Shown here piece by piece: positions 45,229 to 54,734 of a stretch of DNA of 64,000 nt. The position numbers and the translations under genes are program-made. The stretch spans positions 310,001 through 374,000 of the forward strand of contig CAVWQI010000010.1 in assembly GCA_963757185.1 (NCBI GenBank). Reading direction: 5' to 3'. This stretch comes from JAQBQB01 sp963757185 (GTDB lineage Bacteria > Gemmatimonadota > Gemmatimonadetes > Gemmatimonadales > Gemmatimonadaceae). The notes under the pieces were generated by a model. That model worked only from the letters and a program-made list of their open reading frames with translations, did no database searches and had not been told where the DNA came from. How positions within the stretch are numbered: the stretch's first letter is position 1; each line of letters opens with the position of its first letter.

Positions 45229-46683
45229 TCAAATGCCCGCGAGGAACCGCAGCCCGCCGAGGCCGGGAATGAAGCAGTAAACGCTGCCGCGCGTACGCAC
45301 GAAGCGCGGGAGAGTGTCGAACACGATCGGATCCCGCGCGTCGTTGGTCCGCATCACGAACTGCCCGCCGAAGTCCGGCTGTGCGCCGAGAATGGGTTCG
45401 CGCGTCCCGCGGATCCCAGGCGCCGAGATGTCCTCGTTCGCCCAGGTCGTGAGGAGGAACTCGAACTGCATGGCGAGATCGCCGCAGATGAAAAAGCCGA
45501 CCAGGCCTCTCTCCGGTGGATCGTTCTCGACGACGGAGGGATCGTACGCCGGCCCGTAGGCCATCCCTCGCCGAATGATCCGCCGGGTATGCGCCGCCCC
45601 CATGGCGAGCGCGCCGCGGGGATTCATCCGGCGAATGTGCGCGCCGGCCGGACATCGCAAGCCGGTGCTGTCGTCGTAGTACGTCGGATGATCCTCGTTC
45701 GGACCGTAGTCGAAGTCGTTGATCCGTTCGGCGCTCGGGCGATCCGCGGGTTTCGCCGGCCCCGGGTACAGCGTGAGCGGAGTGCCGTCGCGCCACCGGC
45801 CCATGAGCTTCGCGGCGACGAGCTCCGCCGGCATCGCGTAGCGTTGCGCCGCCTTTTGTACGAACTCCTCGAAACCGACGACATCCTGCTCGAGCACGCG
45901 AAACGCGCCGTATGTGCCGTTGTCGGCCAACTCCGACGGCAGCTTGCCGATGAAGTTGCCCTCGTACTGATTCTCATAACCGCGTCCGAGCAGAAACTCT
46001 CCCGGCTTGGCGTGCGGTTGCATGTCCGGTCCCTGCTTGCCGGGCGCGCCCTCGATTCGCGGCTGCGCGATGCCGTCCTTGTAACCGAAGTGCACCTTGC
46101 CGTCGGGCAGCGCATCGGCGTCGATTCGCCAAACGACGTCGATGCGGTCCCTCGCAAACCGCTCGAGCAACACGGCCGTCCACTGGTCGCGGCACGGCTC
46201 GCGATGCTCGTTCGTGAAGAGCGACAGCACAATGTGCGTTTGCTCGTTCGCTGGGCCGCCCATCACCCAGTTCTCCGGCGCGCTCGTGCCGGTGTCGCCC
46301 AGCTTCGCGGCCCCGTAGACGGGTCCGTTGCGGAAGTCGGCCGGAAAGAGCGAGAGAAGCGACGCGGGAATTCCAACCGCGCCAAGCCCCATGGCCGTGA
46401 ACCCGATGTTGAGGCAGTAGCTCGGCTTTTCGCCGGGCCACGGGGCCGCGGTCGTGATGTGCGGTCCGTCGTCGAAGCCGGCGCCGGGAATCAGCCCGGC
46501 GATGAATCGCCGGGCACTTCCGCCGTTGTTCACACGCAGAGCGAAATGCCGCGCGTTCGGCATTCGGTAGCCGCGCACGACGTTTCCCTGAATGTCGAGC
46601 AGGTCTTCGTGCGTGATGTGCCCGGGTTCGTTCGGCGACGATGCCGCCGCGGCGTCGTCCGCCGTCGGTGCGATTGTTGTCAT
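45229..46683 (-). CDS. DyP-type heme peroxidase
   Basis: A 484-residue dye-decolourising peroxidase without signal peptide. It has the GxxDG motif GYKDG (residues 200-204, with the catalytic Asp203) and the proximal heme His in CPAGAHIRRMNPR (His349), with the conserved HTRRIIRRGMAYG after it. The length fits the longer C/D-type enzymes. It uses hydrogen peroxide or organic hydroperoxides. It lies in the middle of a three-gene operon (15 and 13 bases from its neighbours) with a hydrolase-P450 fusion. Confidence 0.92.
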   Translation of the reverse strand: MTTIAPTADDAAAASSPNEPGHITHEDLLDIQGNVVRGYRMPNARHFALRVNNGGSARRFIAGLIPGAGFDDGPHITTAAPWPGEKPSYCLNIGFTAMGLGAVGIPASLLSLFPADFRNGPVYGAAKLGDTGTSAPENWVMGGPANEQTHIVLSLFTNEHREPCRDQWTAVLLERFARDRIDVVWRIDADALPDGKVHFGYKDGIAQPRIEGAPGKQGPDMQPHAKPGEFLLGRGYENQYEGNFIGKLPSELADNGTYGAFRVLEQDVVGFEEFVQKAAQRYAMPAELVAAKLMGRWRDGTPLTLYPGPAKPADRPSAERINDFDYGPNEDHPTYYDDSTGLRCPAGAHIRRMNPRGALAMGAAHTRRIIRRGMAYGPAYDPSVVENDPPERGLVGFFICGDLAMQFEFLLTTWANEDISAPGIRGTREPILGAQPDFGGQFVMRTNDARDPIVFDTLPRFVRTRGSVYCFIPGLGGLRFLAGI

Positions 46684-46698
46684 GGCATTGTTCCGGGT

Positions 46699-47181
46699 TC
46701 AGCGAACGGTGCTCGGCGCGGTCTCCACGTCGAGAACTGTCATGAAGGGATACGCCGACCAGACCGGGGCCGGGATGTTGTTCGCCTTCACGAACGCGAT
46801 GAACTCCTGCGGATACTGCTGCACCGGCAGCGGCGGGGCGCCGTCGATGAATTCGAGAATCGCGTTGAACTGAGGCCCCAACACGAGGACGAAATCCATG
46901 AGGTACGAGTCGAGGGCGCCGTCGTATGTCGTCACCACTTGCAGCGCCGAGAAATCCGGCGTCGGCAAAAAGCGCGCGAAGTGCACGTAGTGCAGCCCCG
47001 AGAGCGCGTCGTCGATGGCCTGCTTGGCCGCCGTGATGACCTCGAGCAACGCCGGCATCTGCGCGCGATTCTTGAGCGGCAGGCCCAGGTTGAGCGCGTT
47101 CTGCACCTGGCTCTCGATCGACAATCCGCCGCCGTCGAATCGCGGCTGGTGATGTTGGACGCGAATCGGACGCAGATGCAT
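46699..47181 (-). CDS. Small protein of the DyP/P450 operon, unknown
   Basis: A 160-residue soluble protein. From about residue 30 it reads VQNALNLGLPLKNRAQMPALLE, then LHYVHFARFLPTP and TTYDGALDSYLMDFVLVLG, followed by FIAFVKANNIP. The VHFAR...YDG...YLMDFV pattern recalls a small alpha+beta family I have seen beside peroxidases, but this is only an impression. No signal peptide or metal motif is obvious. It is the first gene of the operon; its ATG has a GAGG site, and about 110 bases upstream the divergent cyclase gene starts. Confidence 0.65.
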   Translation of the reverse strand: MHLRPIRVQHHQPRFDGGGLSIESQVQNALNLGLPLKNRAQMPALLEVITAAKQAIDDALSGLHYVHFARFLPTPDFSALQVVTTYDGALDSYLMDFVLVLGPQFNAILEFIDGAPPLPVQQYPQEFIAFVKANNIPAPVWSAYPFMTVLDVETAPSTVR

Positions 47182-47294
47182 GACCCAACCTCGCAGGAGC
47201 TGCGGGTGGTGGACGACGTCATGAGCTGTCGTCCGTGCGGCGGGAGGACCTGGCTTGCGAGACAATAGCACGCGCGGTTTCTTGTCGCAAACGC
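47182..47294. promoter_or_regulatory. Divergent promoter region of the DyP/P450 operon and the cyclase gene
   Basis: The 113-base gap must hold both promoters. No clear palindrome or sigma-70 consensus was seen. Confidence 0.4.
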
Positions 47295-50200
47295 ATGCCC
47301 GCCTTCCCCTCCCGTTCCCGGCACTCCCTTGCCAGCTACTTGCCGCGAACGCTCGTCGACCGATTGGTCGACGGCCGACCCCTCTCGGCGCCGGAAGTCC
47401 GCTCGGGCGCCGGCGCCGTCTTCCTCAGCGACATTCAGGGATTCACGTCCCTGGTCGAATCGTTCGCCGCCCGGGGGCGCTCGGGCCTCGAAGAGATTAC
47501 GTGGCTTCTAAATGAATATGTCGCCGACGTCGTGGATGCCGTCGAAACTCACGGCGGCGACGTCGTATCGATCGCCGGTGATGCATTTCTTTGCTATTGG
47601 CCCGCGTCGACGGCCGGCGACGCTGTCGTCGTAACGACCTGCGCGGCCCAAGCGGCCTTGGCGATCCAAAGCGCCATCGGGCGGCGCTCGGCCGACCGGT
47701 TTCCGACTCGCATCGGCATCGGCTACGGAGAGCTTCAGCTCGGTCTCGTCGGAGGCCTGGACGGACGTTGGGAACTCATCGCGAGCGGCGCCGCGATTGG
47801 CGACGTCACGGCTGCGGAGAGAAGGGCGTCGGCCGGGACGGTCCTCGTTTCCGAAGCGGCCTGGCGCCATTTGGCGGGTCGCGCCGACGGGCGAGCGGAT
47901 GGCAGCGGCACCGTCCTCACCCGGGTCGTCGATCCGGTGATCCCTCGGCCCCGTACTGCCCGCGCGTCGATCGACCAAGATGAGGCGCTTCTACGTCCGT
48001 TCGTTCCGCCGGCCGTGCTCGATCGACTTGTTTCACCAAACGCGGACTGGCTCGCCGAGTCGCGCGTCGTGACGGTGGTCCTCGCCGACATTCCCGGGCT
48101 CACGAGCGCGGATCAGTCGGAGCTCGCGCGGGCGCAGGAGCGGGTGCGGGGCTTTCAGGAGATCGGCCGTCGCTTCGAGGGCACCGTCCGCGTAGACGTC
48201 GACGACAAGGGTCTCTTGCTGCTCGCCGTCTTCGGCCTGCCCCCGCGCGCCCACGAGGATGACGCGGTTCGCGCGGTGCTCGCCGCGGACGAGCTTCGAC
48301 GCACCCTCGCCGACACGGGTCTCGAGAGCGGCGTCGGAATCGCGACGGGGCGGGCACTCTGCGGAAGCTTCGGGAGCGACAGCCGGCGCGACTATATGGT
48401 AAGAGGCGACGTAATCAATCTTGCCGCGCGGCTCGCGCACGTCGAAACCAGATCGACGATCTCTGATGCGGCGACCGCTCACGCGGCACGTGGGCGCGTC
48501 GCCTTCGAGCACGTCGCGGCGATTCCTGTGCGCGGCAAAGCGGCGCCAGTCGACGCTTTTCGACCGCTGGGTCGCGTGACTCCCGCGGCGCGCGGCGACG
48601 TGAAAGTCATTGGGCGGCGGCGCGAGCTCGAGGTGATCGGCGGCCGACTCGACCTGGCGCGATCGGGCGAGCACGCGGGCGTGACCATCATCCAGGGCGA
48701 CGCCGGCCTCGGAAAGTCTCGGCTGGTCGCCGAAGCGTCGCGCCTGGCGAGCGTGCACCGAGTGAACGTGCTGACCGCCGTCGCCGACGCGATCGAGCAG
48801 ACGACGGCCTACTACGCGTGGCGCCCGGTGTTCGCCGCGATCTTCGGCGTCGGCGCGAACGACACTGCCGCAACCGCGCGCGAGCGCGTCGCGCGAGTGG
48901 TGGAGCTTCCCGAGCTCGAGCGACTCGTTCCGCTCGCGAGCGTCGTCTTGCCGGTTCACATACCCGATACCCCGCTCACGGCGGAGATGACCGGCGACGT
49001 GCGAGGCGAGAACACGAAGCGACTCTTGTCGAGAGTGCTCCAGCGCGCCGCTGCGGAGCGTCCGACGTTGCTCGCCATCGAGGACGCCCACTGGCTCGAC
49101 TCCGCGTCGTGGAGCCTGCTGCTCGACGTCCTGCAATCGGTCCGTCCGCTCATGGCGATCGTGGCGACGCGGCCGTTCGGCGATCCGCCTCCGACCGAGT
49201 TCGCACGGCTGGCGCAACTGGCCGGCGAACGCCATCTCGAGCTCGAGGGCCTCTCGCCCGAGGAAACGCGCGCGCTCATCGCCGCGCGGCTCGGCGTGCC
49301 AGACGTTCCGCCGTCGCTCGCGAACTTCGTGGATCACCGGGTGGCCGGTCATCCGTTTTTCTGCGAAGAGCTGGTCCAAGCTCTGGCCGACGCCGGCGCG
49401 ATCCGCGTTATCGACGGCGCCTGTACGGTCGGCGAGCTCACGACGATTGACGTGCCGACAACGGTCGAGGGCGTGATCATCAGTCGTCTCGACAAGCTCG
49501 CGCCCGGACAGCAACTCTGCCTCAAGGTCGCATCGGTCATCGGGCGGCTGTTCAGGGAGCGCATGGTCCGCGATACGCATCCCGTCGAAAACGAGCGCCC
49601 CGAGATTCACGCGCACCTCGAGGCGCTCGCCTCCGCCAATCTCACCGCGCTCGAGACGCCCGAACCCGACCTCGCGTATCTCTTCAAGCACGTCATCACA
49701 CGCGACGTCACATACGAGTCGATGCCGACCGCGCAGCGGCAACCGCTGCATCGCGCCGTGGCGACTTGGTACGAGCGCAACTACGGCGGCGATCTCTCGC
49801 CGTACTACGCTCTGCTCGCCTATCACTGGGCGCGCGCGGCAGATCCAGCCCGCACGGCGGACTATCTCGAGAAGGCGGGCGAGCAGGCGCTGTTCGCGGG
49901 CGCGTTTCCCGACGCCGTGACCTTTCTGACGCAGGCGTCCGAGCTGGTCGACCGGGGCGAGGTCTCGGTCACGCCGTCGAGGCGCGCGCTGTGGGACAAG
50001 GGACTCGGAATCGCCCACTACTATTGCGGCGCACTTCACGTGAGCCGCGTTCATTGCGAGCGCGCACTGGTCTCGTTGCACCGCCCCGTTCCGGTCAGCG
50101 CCGGCGGCTGGGCGCTGCGCACGCTCGGCGAGATCGGCCGGCAGGTCAATCACCGGCTCTTCCCGAAGCGGTATCTGGGACGGCGGGCGCACGAGAAGGC

Positions 50201-51341
50201 GCTCCTCGACGAAGCGGTGGAGTGCTACAAGTCTCTGGGGCAGGCGTACTACCTCGAGGCGGAATCGCCGCTCAAGCTGCTGTACGTCACCGTGAGCGGC
50301 TTGAACGTCGGTGAGGAGGCGGGATCGTCGGCGTCGCTGGCGCGAGTGACGATCAACGCGTCGATGCTCTTCTACCTCGTGGGTCTCTCGAATCAAGCCG
50401 AGTGGTACGCCGAGCGCGCCATCGAGCTGGGCGAACGCGAGGGGCTCTCCGCGCTTGCGTACGTGTGGCACATTCGCGGACTGGCACTCGCTCAACGCGC
50501 CGCGTGGGCCGAGGCAAAGGCGGCGAACGCCAAATCGTACGCGCTCACGCAGGAGCTCGGCGACTTCGGCGTCGAGTCCGACGGCTGGCAGTTCCGCACG
50601 ACGATGGCCATCTGCGAGGGCGACTATGCCTTCGCGCCCACAGGGTGGAAGCGCCAGCGCGAGCTGGCGGAGCTCCAGGCCAGCGGGCAGCTCATGTGCT
50701 ATTCACTGCTCGATGAGACCGACACCTGGTTGGGAAAGGGCGACACGGATCAAGCCGCGCGCGCGCTGGAGGCGGCATTGGCGATCGAGACGCCGGCCAC
50801 CGACCTCGGCACGCCGCTCGACAAGGCACGTTCGACGGCGATGACGCGGCTCCGACAAGGACGCGACGAGGAGGCCATGCGCGCCGCCGACGCGGTGTTC
50901 GATCCGCTGAAGCGCCAGCCGCCCACCGGCTACCAATGGGCCGACGATTTCTGCGAGGCGGTGAACGTCTACATCACCCTTCTCGAGCGGCGCGGCGCTG
51001 TGGCCACGGCGCACCGGCGGACGCTCGAGCAACGCGTCAGAACGGGCGTGAAGCTCGCGATGCGATTCTCGCGCACCTATCGGAACGTGCACCCCCGCGC
51101 GTGGCTTCTGCGGGGCCAATGGTTGCGCTATCTCGGCAAAGGCGGAGACGCGCGGGCCGCGTTCTTGAAGGCGCTGGCGGCGGCCGAGTCGTTGGGCATG
51201 CCGTTCGAGCAGGCCCGCGCGCGCCTCGAGTTGGCGCGTGACGCGACAGGGAGCGAACGCCGGCGGCTGATCGATGCCGCGGACCCGGTGTTCACGACGT
51301 TGGGCGCGCTGCACTACCGCGGTGAGTTGCGCGCGCTGTAG
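47295..51341 (+). CDS. Soluble adenylyl-cyclase-like protein with AAA ATPase and TPR domains
   Basis: A 1348-residue multidomain protein. The first class III cyclase domain (residues about 38-200) has FLSDIQGFTSL and SIAGDAFLCYW, so both metal aspartates are present. The second (about 260-430) has VLADIPGLTS and VDDKGLLLLAVFGLP, in which the second Asp region is altered, as in the C2 domain of mammalian soluble adenylyl cyclase. An AAA/NACHT-like ATPase follows (GDAGLGKSRLV, near residue 470; LLAIEDAHWLD), then a long helical TPR region. This order equals the soluble-adenylyl-cyclase family; sensing and partner are unknown. The ATG at 47295 was chosen. Confidence 0.88.
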   Translation: MPAFPSRSRHSLASYLPRTLVDRLVDGRPLSAPEVRSGAGAVFLSDIQGFTSLVESFAARGRSGLEEITWLLNEYVADVVDAVETHGGDVVSIAGDAFLCYWPASTAGDAVVVTTCAAQAALAIQSAIGRRSADRFPTRIGIGYGELQLGLVGGLDGRWELIASGAAIGDVTAAERRASAGTVLVSEAAWRHLAGRADGRADGSGTVLTRVVDPVIPRPRTARASIDQDEALLRPFVPPAVLDRLVSPNADWLAESRVVTVVLADIPGLTSADQSELARAQERVRGFQEIGRRFEGTVRVDVDDKGLLLLAVFGLPPRAHEDDAVRAVLAADELRRTLADTGLESGVGIATGRALCGSFGSDSRRDYMVRGDVINLAARLAHVETRSTISDAATAHAARGRVAFEHVAAIPVRGKAAPVDAFRPLGRVTPAARGDVKVIGRRRELEVIGGRLDLARSGEHAGVTIIQGDAGLGKSRLVAEASRLASVHRVNVLTAVADAIEQTTAYYAWRPVFAAIFGVGANDTAATARERVARVVELPELERLVPLASVVLPVHIPDTPLTAEMTGDVRGENTKRLLSRVLQRAAAERPTLLAIEDAHWLDSASWSLLLDVLQSVRPLMAIVATRPFGDPPPTEFARLAQLAGERHLELEGLSPEETRALIAARLGVPDVPPSLANFVDHRVAGHPFFCEELVQALADAGAIRVIDGACTVGELTTIDVPTTVEGVIISRLDKLAPGQQLCLKVASVIGRLFRERMVRDTHPVENERPEIHAHLEALASANLTALETPEPDLAYLFKHVITRDVTYESMPTAQRQPLHRAVATWYERNYGGDLSPYYALLAYHWARAADPARTADYLEKAGEQALFAGAFPDAVTFLTQASELVDRGEVSVTPSRRALWDKGLGIAHYYCGALHVSRVHCERALVSLHRPVPVSAGGWALRTLGEIGRQVNHRLFPKRYLGRRAHEKALLDEAVECYKSLGQAYYLEAESPLKLLYVTVSGLNVGEEAGSSASLARVTINASMLFYLVGLSNQAEWYAERAIELGEREGLSALAYVWHIRGLALAQRAAWAEAKAANAKSYALTQELGDFGVESDGWQFRTTMAICEGDYAFAPTGWKRQRELAELQASGQLMCYSLLDETDTWLGKGDTDQAARALEAALAIETPATDLGTPLDKARSTAMTRLRQGRDEEAMRAADAVFDPLKRQPPTGYQWADDFCEAVNVYITLLERRGAVATAHRRTLEQRVRTGVKLAMRFSRTYRNVHPRAWLLRGQWLRYLGKGGDARAAFLKALAAAESLGMPFEQARARLELARDATGSERRRLIDAADPVFTTLGALHYRGELRAL

Positions 51342-51395
51342 CCGCGCCTGCTGGTCGCGTCGGCTGGCTTTCGATATACTCTATTTCATCCTCCG

Positions 51396-53723
51396 ATGTC
51401 CACAGTTTTTCCTCCCGGCCCCGGCGCCGCCGCCTTGACCGACGAGACCCAACTCCCGCTCGAGACCATCCAGGAGGCACTGGCACCGACGTACCGCGTC
51501 GATCGGCTGCTCGGCAGCGGAGGCGCGGCTACCGTCTACCTGGCCCTGGATACGAAGCACAACCGGCCGGTAGCGATCAAGCTGCTGCGCGGCGAGCTGA
51601 CGGGAACCGACGGCGCGACACGGTTCGTTCGAGAGATTCACGTCGCCGCGCGCCTCACGCATCCGAACATCATTCCCCTGCTCGACTCGGGAAGCGTCGC
51701 TTCGACGCCCTTCTACGTGATGCCGTTCATCGAAGGCGAATCGCTCCGCGCGCGACTCGATCGTGAATCCCGCATTCCATTGCCGGACGTCCTCACGCTC
51801 ACCGCGGAAATCGCGAGCGCGCTCGACTATGCCCACGCCGCGGGCATCATCCATCGCGACATCAAGCCGGGAAACATCCTGCTGTTGAGCGGGCACGCCG
51901 TTGTCGCCGACTTCGGTATCGCGCGCGCTCTCACGCGCGCCATCACCGACACCGACGTCACGTCGCAAGGCTTCGTCCTCGGTACGCCGGCCTACATGAG
52001 TCCCGAACAGGCCCTCGGTACCGACGACGTCGGTCGCCAGAGCGACGTCTACTCACTCGGGATCGTCGTTTTCGAAATGCTGTGCGGCAGCATGCCGTTC
52101 ACCGGCGGCAACGCGCGGACGCTCATTGCTCGGCGACTTGTCGAGACGGCGCCGCGCCTTTCGAGCCTCTGGCCCGAGGTTCCGCCGAGCGTCGACGATG
52201 GCATCGCGGCGGCGCTGGCGTTGGAGGCGAACGAGCGCCCCGCCACGGCTGGTGCATTCGCGCGGCTCCTGTCAGGTGCCGCGATCCCGGGGCTCACCCG
52301 GGCGTCGACGGTGGTGCGCGCCGCGGAGACGATCCGCCGCGCCGCGATCAGCGACGACGGCATGCCCTCGGTCGCTGTGCTGCCGTTCACCAACCTGAGC
52401 GCCGACGCGGCGAACGACTATTTCTCCGACGGCATCACCGAGGAGATCATGACGACGCTCAGCCGCCTCCGCACAATTCGGGTCGCCGCGCGCACGTCGT
52501 CGTTCGCCTTCAAGGGCCGTCACGAAGACGTTCGCGCGATCGCCGAGCAGCTGGGCGTGACATCGATACTCGACGGCAGCGTGCGGCTCTCGGGGTCCCG
52601 CGTGCGGGTCGCGGCGCAGCTCGTCGACGCCCACACGGGATTCCAGATCTGGTCCGACCGCATCGACCGCTCGTTCGACGACGCCTTCGCGATTCAAGAC
52701 GACATCGCCCGGTCGATCGCCGAGGCTCTCTCGGATACGCTGCTGCGGTCGTCGACCCGTGAACAGATCGCCGGACCGGTATACGAGCTCTACCTCCGTG
52801 GAAGGTTCGCCCTCAACAAGCGCACCGAAGCTGAGCTCGGCGTCGCGGCGCGATTCTTCGAGGACGCCACGATTCGGTATCCCGACTTCGCGCTCGCCTT
52901 CGCCGGACTCGCGGACTCGCTTCTCATGCTCGGCGTTTACGGGGCGCAACCCGCCTCCGCGGTCATGCCGCGCGCCCGTGCCGCCGCCGAGCAGGCGCTC
53001 ACGATTCATCCGGCGCTCGGCGAAGCATACGCGACGCTCGGCTCCGTGCGCGCTCTGTACGATTGGGATTGGTCCGGTGCCGAGGACGCGTTCCAGCGCG
53101 CGCGAGCGCTCAGCCCCCGGTATTCCACGGCGTGGCAGTGGTGGGCGCTCAACGCGCTCATCCCGCGTGGGCGCCTCGATGAAGCGCGTGCGGCGATCGA
53201 TCGCGCACGCGCCCTGGATCCCCTGTCGATGGTGATCGCTGCCAGCGTCGGGGCGGTTTACCATTTGTCTGGCGACACGGCTGGCGCCGCCCGCGCGCTG
53301 CGCCGGTCGATGGAAATCGACGAGAACTTCGTGATGTCGTATTACTTCCTCGGCGGCGCGCTTCGCGACGCGGGCGACACCGCCGGCGCCGAGGCCGCGT
53401 TGCGTACGGCCATCGCAAAGTCAGGCGGGACGCCGGAGATGTTTGCGGGGCTCGCTCAAACCCTCGCCCGCGCCGGACGCGCCGACGAAGCCCGCGGGAT
53501 TCTGCGCGAGCTCACGGCGACCGCGGCTACGAGACATGTCTCGAGCTGTCTCGTGGCGCAGGTTCACTCAGCCCTCGGCGAGGTCGAGGCGGCGATCGAA
53601 GCGCTGGAGCGCGCCGCCGAGGCGCACGATCCTGACATCGTGTACATCGGAACGCGGCCGGCCTACGCGACGCTCGCGCGGGAGCCCAGATTCGCCGCGC
53701 TTCGCAAGCGGGTAGGAGTCTAG
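51396..53723 (+). CDS. Serine/threonine protein kinase with TolB-like and TPR domains
   Basis: A 775-residue protein. Residues 34-300 are a Hanks-type kinase: glycine loop LGSGGAATVY, Lys62 in AIKLL, HRDIKPGN (Asp155, Asn160), DFG (Asp172) and the activation-loop end TPAYMSPEQ. Residues about 325-470 match the TolB-N/FlgO-like domain found after such kinases (SVAVLPFTNLSAD, DGITEEIMTTLS, VDAHTGFQIWSDR). TPR repeats fill the rest. No transmembrane segment is evident between the parts, so it is soluble. It follows the cyclase gene by 54 bases on the same strand. Confidence 0.93.
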   Translation: MSTVFPPGPGAAALTDETQLPLETIQEALAPTYRVDRLLGSGGAATVYLALDTKHNRPVAIKLLRGELTGTDGATRFVREIHVAARLTHPNIIPLLDSGSVASTPFYVMPFIEGESLRARLDRESRIPLPDVLTLTAEIASALDYAHAAGIIHRDIKPGNILLLSGHAVVADFGIARALTRAITDTDVTSQGFVLGTPAYMSPEQALGTDDVGRQSDVYSLGIVVFEMLCGSMPFTGGNARTLIARRLVETAPRLSSLWPEVPPSVDDGIAAALALEANERPATAGAFARLLSGAAIPGLTRASTVVRAAETIRRAAISDDGMPSVAVLPFTNLSADAANDYFSDGITEEIMTTLSRLRTIRVAARTSSFAFKGRHEDVRAIAEQLGVTSILDGSVRLSGSRVRVAAQLVDAHTGFQIWSDRIDRSFDDAFAIQDDIARSIAEALSDTLLRSSTREQIAGPVYELYLRGRFALNKRTEAELGVAARFFEDATIRYPDFALAFAGLADSLLMLGVYGAQPASAVMPRARAAAEQALTIHPALGEAYATLGSVRALYDWDWSGAEDAFQRARALSPRYSTAWQWWALNALIPRGRLDEARAAIDRARALDPLSMVIAASVGAVYHLSGDTAGAARALRRSMEIDENFVMSYYFLGGALRDAGDTAGAEAALRTAIAKSGGTPEMFAGLAQTLARAGRADEARGILRELTATAATRHVSSCLVAQVHSALGEVEAAIEALERAAEAHDPDIVYIGTRPAYATLAREPRFAALRKRVGV

Positions 53724-53801
53724 AGAGCGAGGAACGCTCCCTCAGTTGATGCCGACGAGTCGAGAGCTGATCGCCGTTGAGCCCGGCTATAGCTTTTCAG
53801 C

Positions 53802-54386
53802 ATGCCAGAAGAGATCGAGATCGACACCGACAAGCTGCGCGAGACGATCGACGACGAAATCGAAAAGTCGGGCGGCCGCATGCTTCGCGTCACCGCGCTC
53901 ATCACGGCCATTCTCGCCGCCGTGACCGCCGTCGTCTCGTTGCGAGCAGGATCGACGGTCAACGAAGCGCTCGTCATGGAGAGCGAAGCGACGCAATTGC
54001 AGGCGCGCGCTTCCGACCAGTGGGCCTACTACCAGGCCAAGGGCATCAAGGGCGCCGTCGCCGCGACCGCGGCGAGCGCTTACGCGGCCAACAGCCGCGC
54101 CGTTCCCGATTCCTTGCTCGCGCTGACCTCGCGGTACACCAAAGAACAAGCCGACATCCAGGGCGAGGCGCGGAAGCTGGAGCAGGAGCGTGACACCAAG
54201 GTGGTCGAGGCGGCCCGGCTACTCGCTCAGCATCATCATTATGCCTACGCCGTGGCGCTGCTACAGGTGGCGATCGCGCTCGGCGCGGTGGCCGCCCTCA
54301 CCCGCCAAGCCAAGGTGCTCGCGCTCGCCGGGCTCGCCGGCGCGAGCGGAATCGTTGTCGCACTGATCGCCGGCGCGGGCCGTTAG
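53802..54386 (+). CDS. DUF4337-family membrane protein
   Basis: A 194-residue protein with an acidic N-terminus (EEIEIDTDKLRETI) and one helix at about residues 28-48 (VTALITAILAAVTAVVSL). A conserved middle follows (ESEATQLQARASDQWAYYQAKGIKG), which is the DUF4337 signature, then a coiled coil and two C-terminal helices (YAYAVALLQVAIALGAVAAL, VLALAGLAGASGIVVALIAG). Function is unknown in the family. It follows the kinase gene by about 80 bases. Confidence 0.88.
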   Translation: MPEEIEIDTDKLRETIDDEIEKSGGRMLRVTALITAILAAVTAVVSLRAGSTVNEALVMESEATQLQARASDQWAYYQAKGIKGAVAATAASAYAANSRAVPDSLLALTSRYTKEQADIQGEARKLEQERDTKVVEAARLLAQHHHYAYAVALLQVAIALGAVAALTRQAKVLALAGLAGASGIVVALIAGAGR

Positions 54387-54397
54387 GGGAGAGAGGA

Positions 54398-54415
54398 AGT
54401 CAGCGTCGGCTGACT
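54398..54415 (+). terminator. Stem-loop after the DUF4337 gene
   Basis: AGTCAGC and GCTGACT form a perfect 7-bp stem with a GTCG loop, 11 bases after the stop. There is no T tract. Confidence 0.4.
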
Positions 54416-54500
54416 CGCCGCGCGGCGGACTCACCGCTCTTCTTGATCGGCAATCTCGAGTGCGCTTAAGAAGCGTGCGCGCGCGCCCGATACAGGAGGG

Positions 54501-54734
54501 ATGGTCGGTGTCTCACAAACTTCCAATCCGGCAGCCGACGAACGCGCCGCGCGTGTCGTGCGGGCCGCGATTCGCGCCTATCTCGACGGCGTGACCGTCG
54601 CGGACTGGCTCGTCCTGCCTTGCCCGGCCCTCGACGGACGCTCACCGCTCTCGGTGGCCAAAGAGAGCGAGGACGGCTGCGAGCGTGTTTGCACGGCGCT
54701 CGAGTCCGCTCGATCAGCGGCCAGCCCGGACTAG
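54501..54734 (+). CDS. Lone MbcA/ParS/Xre-type toxin-binding domain protein
   Basis: A 77-residue protein whose core AYLDGVTVADWLVLPCPALDGRSPLSVAKESEDGCERV matches the pattern of the MbcA/ParS/Xre antitoxin C-terminal domain (WLxxPxxxLxGxxPL...G...V). There is no N-terminal helix-turn-helix and no RES-type toxin gene beside it. It may be an orphan antitoxin or a protein that has reused the fold. The AGGAGGG site directly abuts the ATG, an unusually short spacing, and no other in-frame start exists. It is convergent with the next gene. Confidence 0.6.
   Translation: MVGVSQTSNPAADERAARVVRAAIRAYLDGVTVADWLVLPCPALDGRSPLSVAKESEDGCERVCTALESARSAASPD

Noticed and set aside
45004..47268. A 754-codon open frame on the plus strand
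   Set aside because: Antisense shadow of the DyP peroxidase and its neighbours, with Arg/Val-rich composition and no motif.
48033..50495. An 820-codon open frame on the minus strand
   Set aside because: Antisense to the cyclase-like gene, whose domains are clearly on the plus strand.
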